Below are positions 28,235 through 40,317 of a stretch of 64,000 nucleotides of DNA, piece by piece. Below the pieces are notes generated by a model. It saw only the letters and a program-made list of their open reading frames with translations, was not told where the DNA came from and searched no databases. The translations under genes and the position numbers were made by a program. How positions within the stretch are numbered: position 1 is the stretch's first letter; every line of letters begins with the position of its first letter. This DNA comes from Pusillimonas minor (GTDB lineage: Bacteria > Pseudomonadota > Gammaproteobacteria > Burkholderiales > Burkholderiaceae_B), in NCBI RefSeq assembly GCF_014237865.1, contig NZ_JACJUU010000011.1:24066-88065 (forward strand), read 5' to 3'.

Positions 28235-29572
28235 TTAATTGTTATTTTGGCTTGTTAACAGGGCGTTTACGGCGCGCAGGTCGGCTTCGGTGAGGGTGCC
28301 GGCGACGGCTTTGAGGCGCAGCCCATTAAGCAACGTGTTATAGCGCGCATTGGCCAGAGCGCGTTGGGTTTCGTACAGCTGTTGCTGCGCATTCAAGACG
28401 TCGATATTAACCCGCACGCCCACCTCGTAGCCGGTTTGGTTGGCATCGAGCGAGGCTTTGCTTGATTTCTCGGCCGCCTGCAGCGCACTGACCTGAGCCA
28501 GACCCGAAACGACACCCGAAAAATACTGCTGTGTGAGTTGCACGGCCTGACGGCGTGTGGATTCGAGGTCGTAGCGGGTGCGTTGCAACACCGATGTTTG
28601 CTCGCGGACCCGCGACGAAATGCCGCCACCTGCAAAAATAGGGATAGACAATTGCACCCCGACGGTGCTGTCGACCGATCGTGGGCCGGCCTGCGGGCCA
28701 TATATGCCGCGATCGGAGGCGCTACCCGACTGCGCGTAGAAGTCGAGTGTGGGGTAATGGCCGCTTTTTGCGATGTTGATTTGTTTTTCGGCAATGCGGG
28801 TAGACAATACGGCCCGGGCAACTTCAAGGCTGGCTTGCCCGGCTTGTGATGTCCAGTCGGTAATGCGCGCCGGCTGCGGCGGGGGCAGGTTGATATTGCC
28901 CGACAGCCCGGCCAACGCTTGTGGCCGTTCGTTGATGATTTTCTGAAGCTGGTCTTGGCTGACCTGTAGCGCGTTCCGGGCTTCGATTTCGCTGGCGTTG
29001 ATCAGGTCGAGACGGGCCTGGGCTTCGTAGGTGTCGGCGATGGTGGCGCTGCCCAGCTCGAACCCTTTTTTTGCGGCTTCAAGCTGGTTGGTAATCGCCT
29101 GCTTTTGCGCATCGAGTGTGACCAGGGTGTCTTGCGCGGCCAGTACCCCGAAATAGGCCTGGGCAACGCGTAGCAGCAGGTCTTGCCAGGCCTGTTGTAC
29201 GGCCAGGTCGGCTGATTCGGCTTCGAGCTGTGATTGCTTGAGCTGTTCCCAGGCGGCGATGTCGATAATGGGCTGGGTCAGGGTGACGGCCCAGAGGCCT
29301 CTTTTTTCGGTGCTGTCGCGGTCGAGGTTGGTGCGGCGGACGTCGTCGAGTTCGGCGCCTGTGCTGCCGGTTAAAAAGGGCAGTAGCTGGGCGCGCGCCT
29401 GAGGGACTTTCTCGAGGATGGCGTTGCGGTTGGCTTTGGCCGAGGCAAATACCGGGTCGCGCTCAAGCGCCTTGCCCCAGATGTCGAGCAGGTTTTGTGT
29501 TTGGGCCGATACCGACCCTGCCCACAGCGCCAGTGTGGCGCTTGCAAAGAGATGCCACCGACGCCCGCGCAT
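28235..29572 (-). CDS. tolC: TolC-family outer-membrane efflux channel
   Basis: A 445-residue outer-membrane factor used by type I secretion and tripartite efflux pumps. The signal peptide is 1-23 (VSA|QTQ). Two repeats of long alpha-hairpins and beta-strands are visible, with ERDPVFASAKANRNAILEKVPQARAQLLP in the first and GYEVGVRVNIDVLNAQQQLYETQRALANARYN in the second. It is not lipidated, unlike the OprM-type channel at 51.1 kb. The ATG follows the pcm TGA with no gap. Confidence 0.94.
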   Translation of the reverse strand: MRGRRWHLFASATLALWAGSVSAQTQNLLDIWGKALERDPVFASAKANRNAILEKVPQARAQLLPFLTGSTGAELDDVRRTNLDRDSTEKRGLWAVTLTQPIIDIAAWEQLKQSQLEAESADLAVQQAWQDLLLRVAQAYFGVLAAQDTLVTLDAQKQAITNQLEAAKKGFELGSATIADTYEAQARLDLINASEIEARNALQVSQDQLQKIINERPQALAGLSGNINLPPPQPARITDWTSQAGQASLEVARAVLSTRIAEKQINIAKSGHYPTLDFYAQSGSASDRGIYGPQAGPRSVDSTVGVQLSIPIFAGGGISSRVREQTSVLQRTRYDLESTRRQAVQLTQQYFSGVVSGLAQVSALQAAEKSSKASLDANQTGYEVGVRVNIDVLNAQQQLYETQRALANARYNTLLNGLRLKAVAGTLTEADLRAVNALLTSQNNN

Positions 29573-30253
29573 TCAGAATTTGAACTGAGGTTGCGCCGTG
29601 CCACGCAGCGGCTTGATGACGGTGTCGAATAGCGACTGGGTTTCGAAGCTGGCGGCGCTGGTGCGTGTAATGCGGTAGGCCGTCATTACGGGCTGGTTGC
29701 CCACCACCACCACCATACGACCGCCCACACACAATTGGTACTTGAGTGCATCGGGAATGACGGGTACCGAGCCGGTCAGCAAAATGGCGTCGTATTCGGC
29801 GGTTCCCCAGCCTGCATGGCCGTCGCCCACCTCGACGTTGACATTATTGATGTGCTCGCGCTGCAGGTGTTCGGTAGCAAAGGCCGCGATACGGCTGTCG
29901 ATTTCGACGGTGGTGACTTGTTGGGCCAGACGACCGAGCAAGGCGGCCTGGTAACCCGAACCGGTGCCGATTTCGAGGACGCAGTCGGTGGGTTCGAGCA
30001 AGAGATCTTGCGCCAGCCGGGCCTCGACTTTGGGCGTCAGCATGGTTTCGTGCGAATCGATGGCATTGATGATGAGCGGCAGCTCGACATCGGAGAACGC
30101 CATGGCTTGCATGCCTTGCGGCACAAAGCGCTCGCGAGGGACGTCGAAAAGGGCCTGGAGCACTTTTTTGTCGAAGACGTTCCAGGGTCGAATTTGCTGT
30201 TCGACCATATTGAAACGGGCTTGTTCGGTGTCGGAGAGACCGGTGGCGTTCAT
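29573..30253 (-). CDS. pcm: Protein-L-isoaspartate O-methyltransferase family protein
   Basis: A 226-residue SAM methyltransferase of the PCMT family. NMVEQQIRPWNV, RERFVPQG, the SAM loop VLEIGTGSGYQAALLG (92-107) and DAILLTGSVPVIPDAL are visible. Classical PCMT repairs isoaspartyl residues. This shorter tolC-linked form reads GSVPVIPD where classical enzymes have TAAP..IP, so substrate specificity may differ. The start is ATG 30253; the longer frame to 30565 overlaps thiD. It is directly coupled to tolC. Confidence 0.85.
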   Translation of the reverse strand: MNATGLSDTEQARFNMVEQQIRPWNVFDKKVLQALFDVPRERFVPQGMQAMAFSDVELPLIINAIDSHETMLTPKVEARLAQDLLLEPTDCVLEIGTGSGYQAALLGRLAQQVTTVEIDSRIAAFATEHLQREHINNVNVEVGDGHAGWGTAEYDAILLTGSVPVIPDALKYQLCVGGRMVVVVGNQPVMTAYRITRTSAASFETQSLFDTVIKPLRGTAQPQFKF

Positions 30254-30323
30254 AACATTCGATGCAAAAATAAAGATGAACCTATTGTACCCATTCGTGG
30301 GCGCCGGCGGCGCCCCGAGCCGT

Positions 30324-31133
30324 TCACCACCATTGGTGGAAATGATGGACCGGGCCGTGGCCATGCCCAACGGCAAGATCGTCGGCACGCAAGATGGCCG
30401 ACACCAGATAGTCTTTGGCGCGCTGTGCTGCTTCGGGGAAGCTGTCGGTTTGCGGCAGCAGTGCAGCCAGTGCAGCAGACAACGTGCAGCCCGTGCCGTG
30501 CGTGTTGCGCGTGGCAATGCGCTGACCCGGTAACTCGATGAGCTTGTCGCCATCGTACAGGACATCGATGGTGTCGTTGCCGGGCAGATGGCCCCCTTTC
30601 AGGAACACCCATCGGTGACCATTGTCGTTCATGAGCCGGCGCAGGCGTTCGGCCATGCGGCGCATTTCTTTCAGGGTCTCGACCGGGCTGGTTTCGAGCA
30701 ATACCCCCGCTTCGGGCAAATTGGGTGTCATGACTGTTGCCAGAGGCAGCAAGCTTTCCCGCAGCTCGGCAATCGCTGGTTTTTCGAGCAAGGCATCGCC
30801 GCTTTTCGCGATCATGACCGGGTCAAGCACAATGTGCGCCGGCTTCCAGTGGGCAAGACGTTCGGCCACGGTGCGCGTTACCGGCTGTTGGCCCAGCATG
30901 CCGATTTTTACAGCGTCAATGCGTACATCGCTGAACAAGGTGTCGATTTGTTGCGCGACAAAGTCGGGCGGTACCGGCGCGATGCCGGTGACGCCCAGGG
31001 TGTTTTGCGCAGTAAGCGCTGCCACGACCGCGGTGCCATAGGCGCCCAGTGCACTCATGGCTTTGATGTCGGCAAGAATACCGGCGCCGCCGGAGGGGTC
31101 GACGCTTGCGATGGTGAGCGTATTGGGGGTCAT
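30324..31133 (-). CDS. thiD: Hydroxymethylpyrimidine/phosphomethylpyrimidine kinase ThiD
   Basis: A 269-residue ribokinase-fold kinase that phosphorylates HMP and HMP-P to HMP-PP for thiamine synthesis. [47 protein letters not shown] and the anion-hole motif [15 protein letters not shown] are present. [10 protein letters not shown] replaces the usual IAGSDSGGGAG, as in Burkholderiales ThiD. It overlaps thiG by 4 nt (ATGA). Confidence 0.94.
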   Translation of the reverse strand: MTPNTLTIASVDPSGGAGILADIKAMSALGAYGTAVVAALTAQNTLGVTGIAPVPPDFVAQQIDTLFSDVRIDAVKIGMLGQQPVTRTVAERLAHWKPAHIVLDPVMIAKSGDALLEKPAIAELRESLLPLATVMTPNLPEAGVLLETSPVETLKEMRRMAERLRRLMNDNGHRWVFLKGGHLPGNDTIDVLYDGDKLIELPGQRIATRNTHGTGCTLSAALAALLPQTDSFPEAAQRAKDYLVSAILRADDLAVGHGHGPVHHFHQWW

Positions 31134-31933
31134 GACTTGGTTTTGGACTGAATTAAACCTTCGGTGGGCGAGCTGGGGCTGGCCGCATAAAATTTGCGCG
31201 GCATGCGACCGGCAAGAAACGCTTCACGGCCAGCCTCAACGGCTTTTTTCATGGCGCTGGCCATGAGGACGGGGTTTTGGGCACCGGCAATGGCTGTGTT
31301 CATCAGTACCCCGTCGCAGCCCAGTTCCATGGCGATGGCCGCGTCGGAGGCCGTGCCCACGCCGGCGTCGACCAGCACGGGGACGCTGGCCTGGTCGATG
31401 ATGAGGCGCAGGTTCCAGGGGTTAAGAATGCCCATGCCAGACCCGATAAGCGAGGCCAGTGGCATGACGGCCACACAACCGATATCTTCGAGCATGCGGC
31501 ACTGGATCGGGTCGTCGGTGCAATAAACCATGACGTCAAAGCCGTCGTCGACCAGGGTTTTGGCCGCCTTCAGGGTTTCGGGCATGTTGGGGAAGAGGTT
31601 GTCGGCGCTACCCAATACCTCGAGTTTGACGAGGGCATGGCCGTCGAGCAGCTCGCGAGCCAGCCGCAACGTGCGCACCGCGTCGTCGGCGGTAAAGCAG
31701 CCGGCGGTGTTGGGCAAAATGGTAAAGCGTGAGGGCGGCAGGAAGTCGAGCAGGTTCGGTTCGTTGGCGTTCTGGCCAATGTTGGTACGGCGAATAGCCA
31801 CCGTGACGATGTCGGCGCCGCTGGCGTCGATGGCCTCGCGGGTTTCCTGGAAGTCTTTGTATTTACCGGTGCCAACCAGCAAACGGGATGCGTAGGTTTT
31901 GCCGGCCAGCGTGAAGAGGTCGTTGGAGTTCAT
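31130..31933 (-). CDS. thiG: Thiazole synthase ThiG
   Basis: A 267-residue TIM-barrel enzyme that builds the thiazole phosphate of thiamine from deoxyxylulose 5-phosphate, dehydroglycine and ThiS thiocarboxylate. The Schiff-base lysine is K103 in [29 protein letters not shown] and [15 protein letters not shown] are conserved. The gene for its sulfur carrier ThiS is not adjacent, which is unusual. It is transcribed away from metH; a TACAAT box about 40 nt upstream is a candidate -10. Confidence 0.95.
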   Translation of the reverse strand: MNSNDLFTLAGKTYASRLLVGTGKYKDFQETREAIDASGADIVTVAIRRTNIGQNANEPNLLDFLPPSRFTILPNTAGCFTADDAVRTLRLARELLDGHALVKLEVLGSADNLFPNMPETLKAAKTLVDDGFDVMVYCTDDPIQCRMLEDIGCVAVMPLASLIGSGMGILNPWNLRLIIDQASVPVLVDAGVGTASDAAIAMELGCDGVLMNTAIAGAQNPVLMASAMKKAVEAGREAFLAGRMPRKFYAASPSSPTEGLIQSKTKS

Positions 31934-31973
31934 GGTTGGTTTATGCGGATTCAGAGTGCCTTCGAATGGTCAT

Positions 31974-31979
31974 ATTGTA
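31974..31979 (-). promoter_or_regulatory. Candidate -10 box for thiG-thiD
   Basis: TACAAT on the minus strand, 41 bp upstream of the thiG start. It mirrors the metH -10: the two form an inverted pair (ATTGTAG at 31974-31980 with CTACAAT at 32022-32028). No good -35 is visible. Confidence 0.35.
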
Positions 31980-32022
31980 GAGTCAGCGCCGCTTTCGTGC
32001 TGTGGGTCGCGGGTCATGAAGC

Positions 32023-32028
32023 TACAAT
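32023..32028 (+). promoter_or_regulatory. Candidate -10 box for metH
   Basis: TACAAT on the plus strand, 40 bp upstream of the metH GTG, at the mirror position of the thiG box. The -35 region (CTGTGG at 17-bp spacing) is weak, which would fit an activator-dependent promoter. No SAH, SAM or cobalamin riboswitch fold was recognised in this 135-bp gap. Confidence 0.35.
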
Positions 32029-32068
32029 ACGGGACAAAATTGTCTTTTTTTTCAACAGGTCTTGACGC

Positions 32069-35000
32069 GTGTCCTATCCCAAGTTGCCCTATCCTTTGTC
32101 GTCTTACACTCATGGCGCCGAGTTCGTCCGTTTGCTCGCGTCCCGCATTCTGGTCCTCGATGGCGCCATGGGGACAATGATCCAGCGATACAAACTGTCC
32201 GAACAAGACTTTCGGGGCGAGCGCTTTGCCGATCACTCCAGCGACGTCAAGGGCGACAACGAGCTGTTGTCATTGGTGCGGCCCGACATCATTCTCGAGA
32301 TTCACCGCCAGTACCTCGAGGCCGGCTCCGATGTTATTGAAACCAATACCTTTGGCGCCACGTCAATTGCCCAGGGCGACTACGGCCTGCCTGGTCTGGC
32401 CTACGAACTGAACCTCGAGTCGGCGCGGCTGGCGCGTCAGGCCTGCGACGAGTTCAGCACACCCGACAAACCCCGGTTTGTGGCCGGCGCACTGGGGCCT
32501 CAACCTAAAACCGCTTCTATTTCGCCCGATGTCAACGACCCGGCGGCCCGTAATGTGACGTTCGACGAGCTGCGTGTGGCTTACACCGAACAGCTTGAGG
32601 GCTTGCTCGATGGCGGGATTGACATCGTCCTGATCGAAACCATTTTCGACACGCTGAATGCCAAGGCAGCGATTTTTGCCGTCGAAAGCGTTTTCGAGGC
32701 GCGCGGCGTGCGCTTGCCCGTCATGATTTCGGGCACGGTAACCGATGCGTCCGGTCGTATTTTGTCCGGCCAAACCGTCGAGGCCTTCTGGAATTCGGTT
32801 CGTCACGCCCGCCCGGTTACGGTTGGCCTGAACTGCGCGTTGGGTGCGGCGCTCATGCGCCCCTACGTGGCCGAATTGTCAAAGGTGTGCGACACCTACG
32901 TTTGCGTTTATCCCAATGCCGGTTTGCCCAACCCCATGGCCGAAACCGGTTTCGACGAAACCCCCGAAGACACCTCATCGTTGCTGCGCGAATTTGCAAC
33001 GGCGGGTTTGGTCAATATGGTGGGCGGCTGCTGCGGGACGACGCCCGACCACGTCCGCGCCATTGCCGACCGTGTTAAAGACCTGCCCGTGCGGCAGGTG
33101 CCCGAGATCCCCGTCATGACGCGGTTGTCCGGGCTTGAAGCCCTGAATTTCGACGAAAACGCGCTGTTTATCAACGTGGGCGAGCGCACCAACGTGACCG
33201 GCAGCAAAATGTTCTTGCGGCTGATTCGCGAAGAAAAATACGACGAAGCGCTGGCCGTGGCGCGTCAGCAGGTCGAGAACGGTGCGCAAATCATCGACAT
33301 CAACATGGACGAGGCCATGTTGGACTCGGTCTCGTGCATGCGCCGGTTCCTGAATATGGTGGCGTCCGAGCCCGATATCTCCCGCGTGCCCATCATGATC
33401 GACAGCTCGAAATGGGAAGTCATCGAGGCCGGGCTGAAGTGCGTGCAGGGCAAGGCGGTCGTCAATTCTATCTCCATGAAAGAAGGGGTCGATGCGTTTC
33501 TGGCGCAGGCACGCCTGTGCCGCAAGTATGGTGCCGCGGCCGTTGTCATGGCTTTCGACGAAAAAGGTCAGGCCGACACGCTTCAGCGCCGTATCGACAT
33601 TTGCGGGCTGGCGTACAAGCTGCTGGTTGAAGAGGTTGGTTTCCCGCCCGAAGATATTATTTTCGACCCCAACGTTTTTGCCATTGCCACCGGTATCGAA
33701 GAGCACAACCACTACGCGGTCGACTTCATCGAGGGCACGCGCTGGATTACCCAGAACCTGCCCCATGCCCGTGTGTCGGGTGGCGTGTCCAACGTCAGTT
33801 TCTCGTTCCGGGGTAACGAGGCGGTTCGCGAAGCCATTCATACGGTATTCCTGTATTACGCCATCCAGGAAGGCATGACGATGGGGATCGTCAACGCCGG
33901 CCAGCTGGGTGTTTATCAAGATATCGACAAGCGTTTGCTCGATCTGATCGAAGACGTAGTGCTTGACCGCCAGACGCCGCTGGGCAAGGTCGATGACGCC
34001 GATACGCGCACGCCGACCGAGCGCCTGGTCGAGTACGCCGAGACCGTCAAAGGCGCGGGCACGAAAAGAGAAGAAGATCTGACGTGGCGTCAGAACCCGG
34101 TCGAGCAACGATTGAGCCACGCGCTGGTGCACGGCATTACAACGTTCATTGTTGAAGATACCGAAGAGGTCCGCCAGAAAATCGCCGATCAAGGCGGCCG
34201 ACCCATTCAGGTTATCGAAGGGCCGTTGATGGACGGCATGAATGTGGTGGGTGACCTGTTTGGCGCCGGCAAGATGTTCCTGCCGCAAGTGGTCAAGTCT
34301 GCCCGGGTCATGAAGCAGGCGGTTGCGCACCTGGTGCCTTTTATTGAAGAAGAAAAGCGCCAGATTGCTGCTGCAGGTGGTGACGTACGCGCCAAGGGCA
34401 AAATCGTCATGGCGACGGTTAAGGGTGACGTACACGATATTGGCAAAAACATCGTTACGGTTGTGCTTCAGTGCAACAACTTCGAAGTCGTCAATATGGG
34501 CGTGATGGTGCCTTGTGCCGAAATTCTGGCCAAAGCCAAAGAAGAGAACGCCGACATGGTCGGGCTGTCTGGCCTGATTACTCCAAGCCTTGAAGAAATG
34601 GCTTACGTGGCGTCCGAAATGGAGCGTGACGACTACTTCCGTAGCCGGAAAATGCCTTTGCTGGTGGGCGGTGCAACCACCAGCCGGGTGCATACCGCCG
34701 TAAAAATTGCGCCCAATTACAGCGGGCCGGTAATTTATGTGCCCGATGCCAGCCGGTCGGTGGGTGTCGCCACCAACCTGATGTCTGACCAAAGTCAGGT
34801 TTATCTCGATGACCTGGCCAAAGAGTACGACCAGGTTCGCGAGCGCCACGCCAACCGCAAAGAAACGCCCATGGTCAGCATTGCGCAGGCGCGGGCCAAC
34901 AAGCCGGTAATCGACTGGTCGGCGTATACGCCGCCGCGTCCCAAGTTTATTGGGCGTCGCGCTTTCAAAAACTACGACCTGGCCGAGCTGGCGCGCTACA

Positions 35001-35848
35001 TCGACTGGACGCCGTTCTTCCAGACCTGGAGCCTGTTCGGGCAGTACCCCGCCATTTTGCAAGACAAGGTGGTGGGCGAACAGGCCCAAAAAGTCTTTGC
35101 CGAAGGGCAGGCCATGTTGCGCAAAATTATCGACGGCCGCTGGCTGACGGCCAACGGCGCAGTGGCGTTTTACCCGGCCAATACGGTCAATGACGACGAT
35201 ATCGAAATCTACACCGACGAAAGCCGCAGTGAAGTGTTGTTTACCTGGCGCAATGTTCGCCAGCAAGGCGTCAAGCGCGAGGGCGTCGACAACAAATGCC
35301 TGGCCGACTTCATTGCGCCCAAGTCGTCGGGCGTGGCCGATTACATTGGCATGTTTGCGGTTACGGGCGGGTTGGGTATTGAAAAATGGGAAGCCGAATT
35401 CGAGAAGCAGAACGACGATTATTCGGTCATTATGATCAAGGCATTGGCCGACCGTTTCGCCGAGGCCTTTGCCGAGTGCCTGCATGCCCGGGTTCGTACC
35501 GACTTATGGGGCTATGTGCCTGCCGAAGCCCTCGACAACGAGGCCATGATTGCCGAGAAATATCAGGGTATTCGCCCCGCACCGGGCTACCCGGCTTGCC
35601 CGGAACACATCATCAAAAAAGAGCTGTTCCAAGTGCTCGATGCTGACGATATCCAGATGCAGCTGACTGACAGCTACGCCATGTATCCGGCGTCCAGTGT
35701 GTCGGGTTTCTATTTCAGCCACCCGCAGTCGCAGTATTTCAATGTGGGCAATATTGGTGCCGACCAATTAGCCGACTACGTTCAGCGCAGCGGCCGGCCA
35801 GAAGACGATGTACGTCGTACGTTGTCCAGTATTCTTGGGTTGAAGTAA
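32069..35848 (+). CDS. metH: Cobalamin-dependent methionine synthase
   Basis: Full-length MetH (1259 aa) transfers methyl from 5-methyltetrahydrofolate to homocysteine. The homocysteine domain (1-340) has [13 protein letters not shown] and zinc ligands in GLNC and C321-C322 (VGGCCGTTP). The pterin domain (about 365-640) has [13 protein letters not shown]. The cap precedes the B12 domain, where GDVHDIGKN provides the cobalt-ligand H789. The activation domain (about 930-1259) ends in [16 protein letters not shown]. The start is a GTG with CAGG about 9 nt upstream. A regulator gene begins 3 nt after the stop. Confidence 0.97.
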   Translation: MSYPKLPYPLSSYTHGAEFVRLLASRILVLDGAMGTMIQRYKLSEQDFRGERFADHSSDVKGDNELLSLVRPDIILEIHRQYLEAGSDVIETNTFGATSIAQGDYGLPGLAYELNLESARLARQACDEFSTPDKPRFVAGALGPQPKTASISPDVNDPAARNVTFDELRVAYTEQLEGLLDGGIDIVLIETIFDTLNAKAAIFAVESVFEARGVRLPVMISGTVTDASGRILSGQTVEAFWNSVRHARPVTVGLNCALGAALMRPYVAELSKVCDTYVCVYPNAGLPNPMAETGFDETPEDTSSLLREFATAGLVNMVGGCCGTTPDHVRAIADRVKDLPVRQVPEIPVMTRLSGLEALNFDENALFINVGERTNVTGSKMFLRLIREEKYDEALAVARQQVENGAQIIDINMDEAMLDSVSCMRRFLNMVASEPDISRVPIMIDSSKWEVIEAGLKCVQGKAVVNSISMKEGVDAFLAQARLCRKYGAAAVVMAFDEKGQADTLQRRIDICGLAYKLLVEEVGFPPEDIIFDPNVFAIATGIEEHNHYAVDFIEGTRWITQNLPHARVSGGVSNVSFSFRGNEAVREAIHTVFLYYAIQEGMTMGIVNAGQLGVYQDIDKRLLDLIEDVVLDRQTPLGKVDDADTRTPTERLVEYAETVKGAGTKREEDLTWRQNPVEQRLSHALVHGITTFIVEDTEEVRQKIADQGGRPIQVIEGPLMDGMNVVGDLFGAGKMFLPQVVKSARVMKQAVAHLVPFIEEEKRQIAAAGGDVRAKGKIVMATVKGDVHDIGKNIVTVVLQCNNFEVVNMGVMVPCAEILAKAKEENADMVGLSGLITPSLEEMAYVASEMERDDYFRSRKMPLLVGGATTSRVHTAVKIAPNYSGPVIYVPDASRSVGVATNLMSDQSQVYLDDLAKEYDQVRERHANRKETPMVSIAQARANKPVIDWSAYTPPRPKFIGRRAFKNYDLAELARYIDWTPFFQTWSLFGQYPAILQDKVVGEQAQKVFAEGQAMLRKIIDGRWLTANGAVAFYPANTVNDDDIEIYTDESRSEVLFTWRNVRQQGVKREGVDNKCLADFIAPKSSGVADYIGMFAVTGGLGIEKWEAEFEKQNDDYSVIMIKALADRFAEAFAECLHARVRTDLWGYVPAEALDNEAMIAEKYQGIRPAPGYPACPEHIIKKELFQVLDADDIQMQLTDSYAMYPASSVSGFYFSHPQSQYFNVGNIGADQLADYVQRSGRPEDDVRRTLSSILGLK

Positions 35849-35851
35849 ACC

Positions 35852-36694
35852 ATGGACGCCGAACCCCGGTCTTCGGCAGCGGCGTCCGATCATCCCCCGG
35901 GACAGGCCCGGCGACGTGCCTTGGGCGAGTTCCTGCGCAGCGTTCGGGCCCGGGTGACGCCGTCAAGTGTGGGGTTGCCCGCGGGCTTGCGGCGGCGCAC
36001 GCCCGGGTTGCGCCGCGAAGAGGTGGCCCAGCTGGCGGGGATCAGCATCACCTGGTACACCTGGATCGAGCAAGGGCGCGACGTCTCCGTGTCGGCCCAC
36101 GTCTGGGCGCGTCTGGCCGACGTGCTGCACATGACGCGCGCCGAACGCCATTATTTGTTCGAGCTGGCCGAGTGCGCCGACCCTGACCACGGTAAAGAGG
36201 CTCCCGAAGAGTTGCCGGAAGGTTTGCAGGCATGCGTCGACAGCATTGTTGTGCCCGCTTACATTATTGACAGGGCCTGGAATGTGTTGGCTCGCAATGT
36301 ACCGCTTGAACGGCTCTTTGGTGGTTGGCCCGGCGGCGAGGCCTCTCCCAATCTGTTGCGCTATATCTTTCTCGACCCTGCAGCGCTCGATTTGGTCGTC
36401 GATTGGGAAACGCGGGCGCGACGGGTTGTGGCCGAGTTTCGTGCCGACACGGTGGCGCATACCGACGCGCCCCAGATCAGCCGCCTGATAGATGCCTTGC
36501 TGGCCGCAAGCCCCACTTTTGCGCACTGGTGGACGCGGCAAACCGTGGTTGAACGCGAGGGCGGCCGGCGCGGGTTTTATCATCCTGACCTGGGCAAGGT
36601 CTTTTACCGGCAAATTACCTTCAACCTGGCGGTCCGGCCCGATTGCAAACTGGTGATGCTGCTGGAAGACGAGCCCACGCCAGGCGGCCGGTAA
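35852..36694 (+). CDS. XRE-family regulator with MmyB-like ligand-binding domain
   Basis: A 280-residue transcription factor. An N-terminal helix-turn-helix (about 22-95) reads ALGEFLRSVRARV, LRREEVAQLAGISITWYTWIEQGRDVSVS, typical of the RREE-VA-LAGVS family. The C-terminal MmyB-like PAS-type domain (about 115-270) has RAWNVLARNVPLERLFG and FYHPDLGKVFYRQITFNLAVRPD; such domains can bind fatty acids or other small molecules. It starts 3 nt after metH, so it may be co-transcribed, and it is tail-to-tail with the MFS exporter, a plausible target. Confidence 0.86.
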   Translation: MDAEPRSSAAASDHPPGQARRRALGEFLRSVRARVTPSSVGLPAGLRRRTPGLRREEVAQLAGISITWYTWIEQGRDVSVSAHVWARLADVLHMTRAERHYLFELAECADPDHGKEAPEELPEGLQACVDSIVVPAYIIDRAWNVLARNVPLERLFGGWPGGEASPNLLRYIFLDPAALDLVVDWETRARRVVAEFRADTVAHTDAPQISRLIDALLAASPTFAHWWTRQTVVEREGGRRGFYHPDLGKVFYRQITFNLAVRPDCKLVMLLEDEPTPGGR

Positions 36695-36719
36695 AGCGCT
36701 TGCGGTTATTTCTTGCCGC

Positions 36720-38147
36720 TTATGGTCTTTTCTTTTGGTGTAGCTGTTCTGCGGCATTGGCGGGCAGGCGTATAAACGAAAAGAACGATAGTGCGGTAAT
36801 GGCCCCGATAGCCGCAAATGCCCAGGCAACGTCGTCTTGCGCCAATGTTGCCGCGCCGCGGGCGTTCATGCTGATGTTCATGATCAGTGCCGCACAACCC
36901 ACCCCAAGGCTTATTCCCAATTGCTGCGCCATGGCGGCGAATGTGCTGGCTTTGCTCATTTGTGCCGACGTGAGTTGGGCGTAGGTGAGTGTATTGACGG
37001 CCGTGAACTGCAGCGAGCGAAATACGCCGCCCACTGCCAGAATGGCGACCATGACCCAAAAGGGTGTTGAGGCCTCGAAAAACGCACAGGCTGCCGTGAA
37101 ACCACCGGAGATCAGCGCATTTATCGTCAGCACTCTTTTATACCCGAAGGTTTCTATGACGCGCGTTGCAATGAACTTCATGAGCAGGGCGCCGGCGGCC
37201 CCTGTAAACGAAATCAGGCCTGCGGCGAAGGCCGACATGTCGAAGGCGACTTGCAGCAAAATGGCCAGCAGGAAGGGGGTGGCGCCCACGGTGAACCGGC
37301 ACAGGTTGCCGCCAAGCACCGATATGGCAAAAGACGGGATACGCAGCAGGCTGAGGTCAAGGATGGGGTGGGGGTGATGGCGGGCATGCCACACATACAG
37401 CAAGCCGCAGCTTGCGCCGATGCTGATCAGCCCCAGGGTTTGCAGGCGCGTTGCGTCGGCGTTCCCGATGGACTCAAACCCCCACACCAATGTGGCCAGC
37501 GCAATGCCGCTAAGCATAAAGCCCAGCCAGTCCAGGCGCCGGGCGTGGGCGGGCAGGTCGGGGCGAATGTATTTCATAATCAAATAAATACCCAGCGCAC
37601 CCACGGGGACGTTGATCAGGAATATCCAGTGCCACGAGGCGTAGGTGACCAGAAAGCCGCCCAGGGGTGGCCCGATAATCGGGCCTAAAAGGGCCGGCAT
37701 CGCCAGGAACGACATAGCCTTGAGCAGGTCTTCTTTTGGGGTGCGTTGCAGCATGATGATCCGGCCCACGGGTACCATCATGGCCCCGGCCAGCCCCTGA
37801 AACAACCGGGCGATGACCAGTTGCGGCAGATTTTGCGACAGCGCGCAGGCTACCGACGCGGCCGAAAACAGAACAATGGCCACAATGAATACTTTGCGGG
37901 CGCCGAAGCGTTCGCCCGCCCATCCGCTAATGGGCACAAACACCGCCAGCGCCAGCAAATAGCTGGTGATGGCCACGTTCATTTTGACCGGCGTGGTATC
38001 AAGCGCCGCGGCCATGGCAGGAATGGCGGTTGCCACGACGGTGGCGTCGAGCATTTGCATGAACAGGGCGCACCCCACAATGAACGGGATCATGCGTATG
38101 GCCGCGCGTTCGCGATTTGATAAGTGGGGGGAGGGTGTGCTGCTCAT
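36720..38147 (-). CDS. DHA2-family MFS multidrug exporter
   Basis: A 475-residue major facilitator with 14 predicted transmembrane segments (EmrB/QacA type). Motif D1 near the start is FMQMLDATVVATAIPAMA, motif A is GWAGERFGARKVF, and motif C is LGPIIGPPLGGFLV. The C-terminus is cytoplasmic and Lys-rich. It likely expels toxic compounds by proton antiport; substrates are not predictable. No membrane-fusion partner is adjacent. It is convergent with the XRE regulator. Confidence 0.9.
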   Translation of the reverse strand: MSSTPSPHLSNRERAAIRMIPFIVGCALFMQMLDATVVATAIPAMAAALDTTPVKMNVAITSYLLALAVFVPISGWAGERFGARKVFIVAIVLFSAASVACALSQNLPQLVIARLFQGLAGAMMVPVGRIIMLQRTPKEDLLKAMSFLAMPALLGPIIGPPLGGFLVTYASWHWIFLINVPVGALGIYLIMKYIRPDLPAHARRLDWLGFMLSGIALATLVWGFESIGNADATRLQTLGLISIGASCGLLYVWHARHHPHPILDLSLLRIPSFAISVLGGNLCRFTVGATPFLLAILLQVAFDMSAFAAGLISFTGAAGALLMKFIATRVIETFGYKRVLTINALISGGFTAACAFFEASTPFWVMVAILAVGGVFRSLQFTAVNTLTYAQLTSAQMSKASTFAAMAQQLGISLGVGCAALIMNISMNARGAATLAQDDVAWAFAAIGAITALSFFSFIRLPANAAEQLHQKKRP

Positions 38148-38232
38148 GGGTAGATTCTAACTTTACCCGGCTGAAGTAAACTTGCGGGTTAAAGGCAATT
38201 TTGCGTGTCTGTTATTTTAGCGAGCCCAGGTT

Positions 38233-38421
38233 ATGGCCAAGAATTACGAATCTGAAATCACCCAGTTCCTCAAGCAGTTCAAACAAGCGCACCCCGATAC
38301 CGAGCAGCGTCAGCGCGAGGGCCGGGCACGCTTGTGGGACAAGCATATCGACCCCGAGCTCCAAGAGCAGTTCAAAGCCGGGCGTGTTGTGCAGTCGGCC
38401 TACGTTTACCAAACTAAATAA
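38233..38421 (+). CDS. DUF3460 family small protein
   Basis: A 62-residue acidic/basic helical protein (SEITQFLKQFKQAHPDTEQRQREGRARLWDK) without Cys or membrane segments. It matches the small DUF3460 family found in Burkholderiales immediately before scpA. Function is unknown. Its stop is 5 nt before the scpA ATG, so the two form an operon and the protein may work in chromosome segregation or simply be coupled to it. Confidence 0.85.
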   Translation: MAKNYESEITQFLKQFKQAHPDTEQRQREGRARLWDKHIDPELQEQFKAGRVVQSAYVYQTK

Positions 38422-38426
38422 GCCTG

Positions 38427-40174
<1,748 letters not shown>

Positions 40175-40206
40175 CCCACGCGTCTGGCGCGCGCCCGATG
40201 TCATTT

Positions 40207-40236
40207 GAGGCCCCGTTTGTCGGGGCCTCGGTTTTT
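40207..40236 (+). terminator. Intrinsic terminator after panC
   Basis: GAGGCCCC (40207-40214), loop GTTTGTC, GGGGCCTC (40222-40229), GG, then TTTTT (40232-40236). It closes the DUF3460-scpA-panC transcript. Confidence 0.9.
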
Positions 40237-40317
40237 ACCCTGTCAGATCTGTCAGCAGACAGCCGTTACTTTACGTGGAACAATCGGCCGACATAACAAC
40301 ACAGGAGACATCCGGAT

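Noticed and set aside
31934..32068. Riboswitch search (SAH, SAM-II, cobalamin, TPP) in the thiG/metH gap
   Set aside because: The gap is only 135 bp and shows no conserved riboswitch core or long stem, so none is called.
32975..35485. 836-codon minus-strand open frame inside metH
   Set aside because: It is antisense to a complete, fully conserved MetH, and its translation is His/Asp/Gln-rich with no domain pattern. Codon bias of high-GC genes leaves such antisense frames open.
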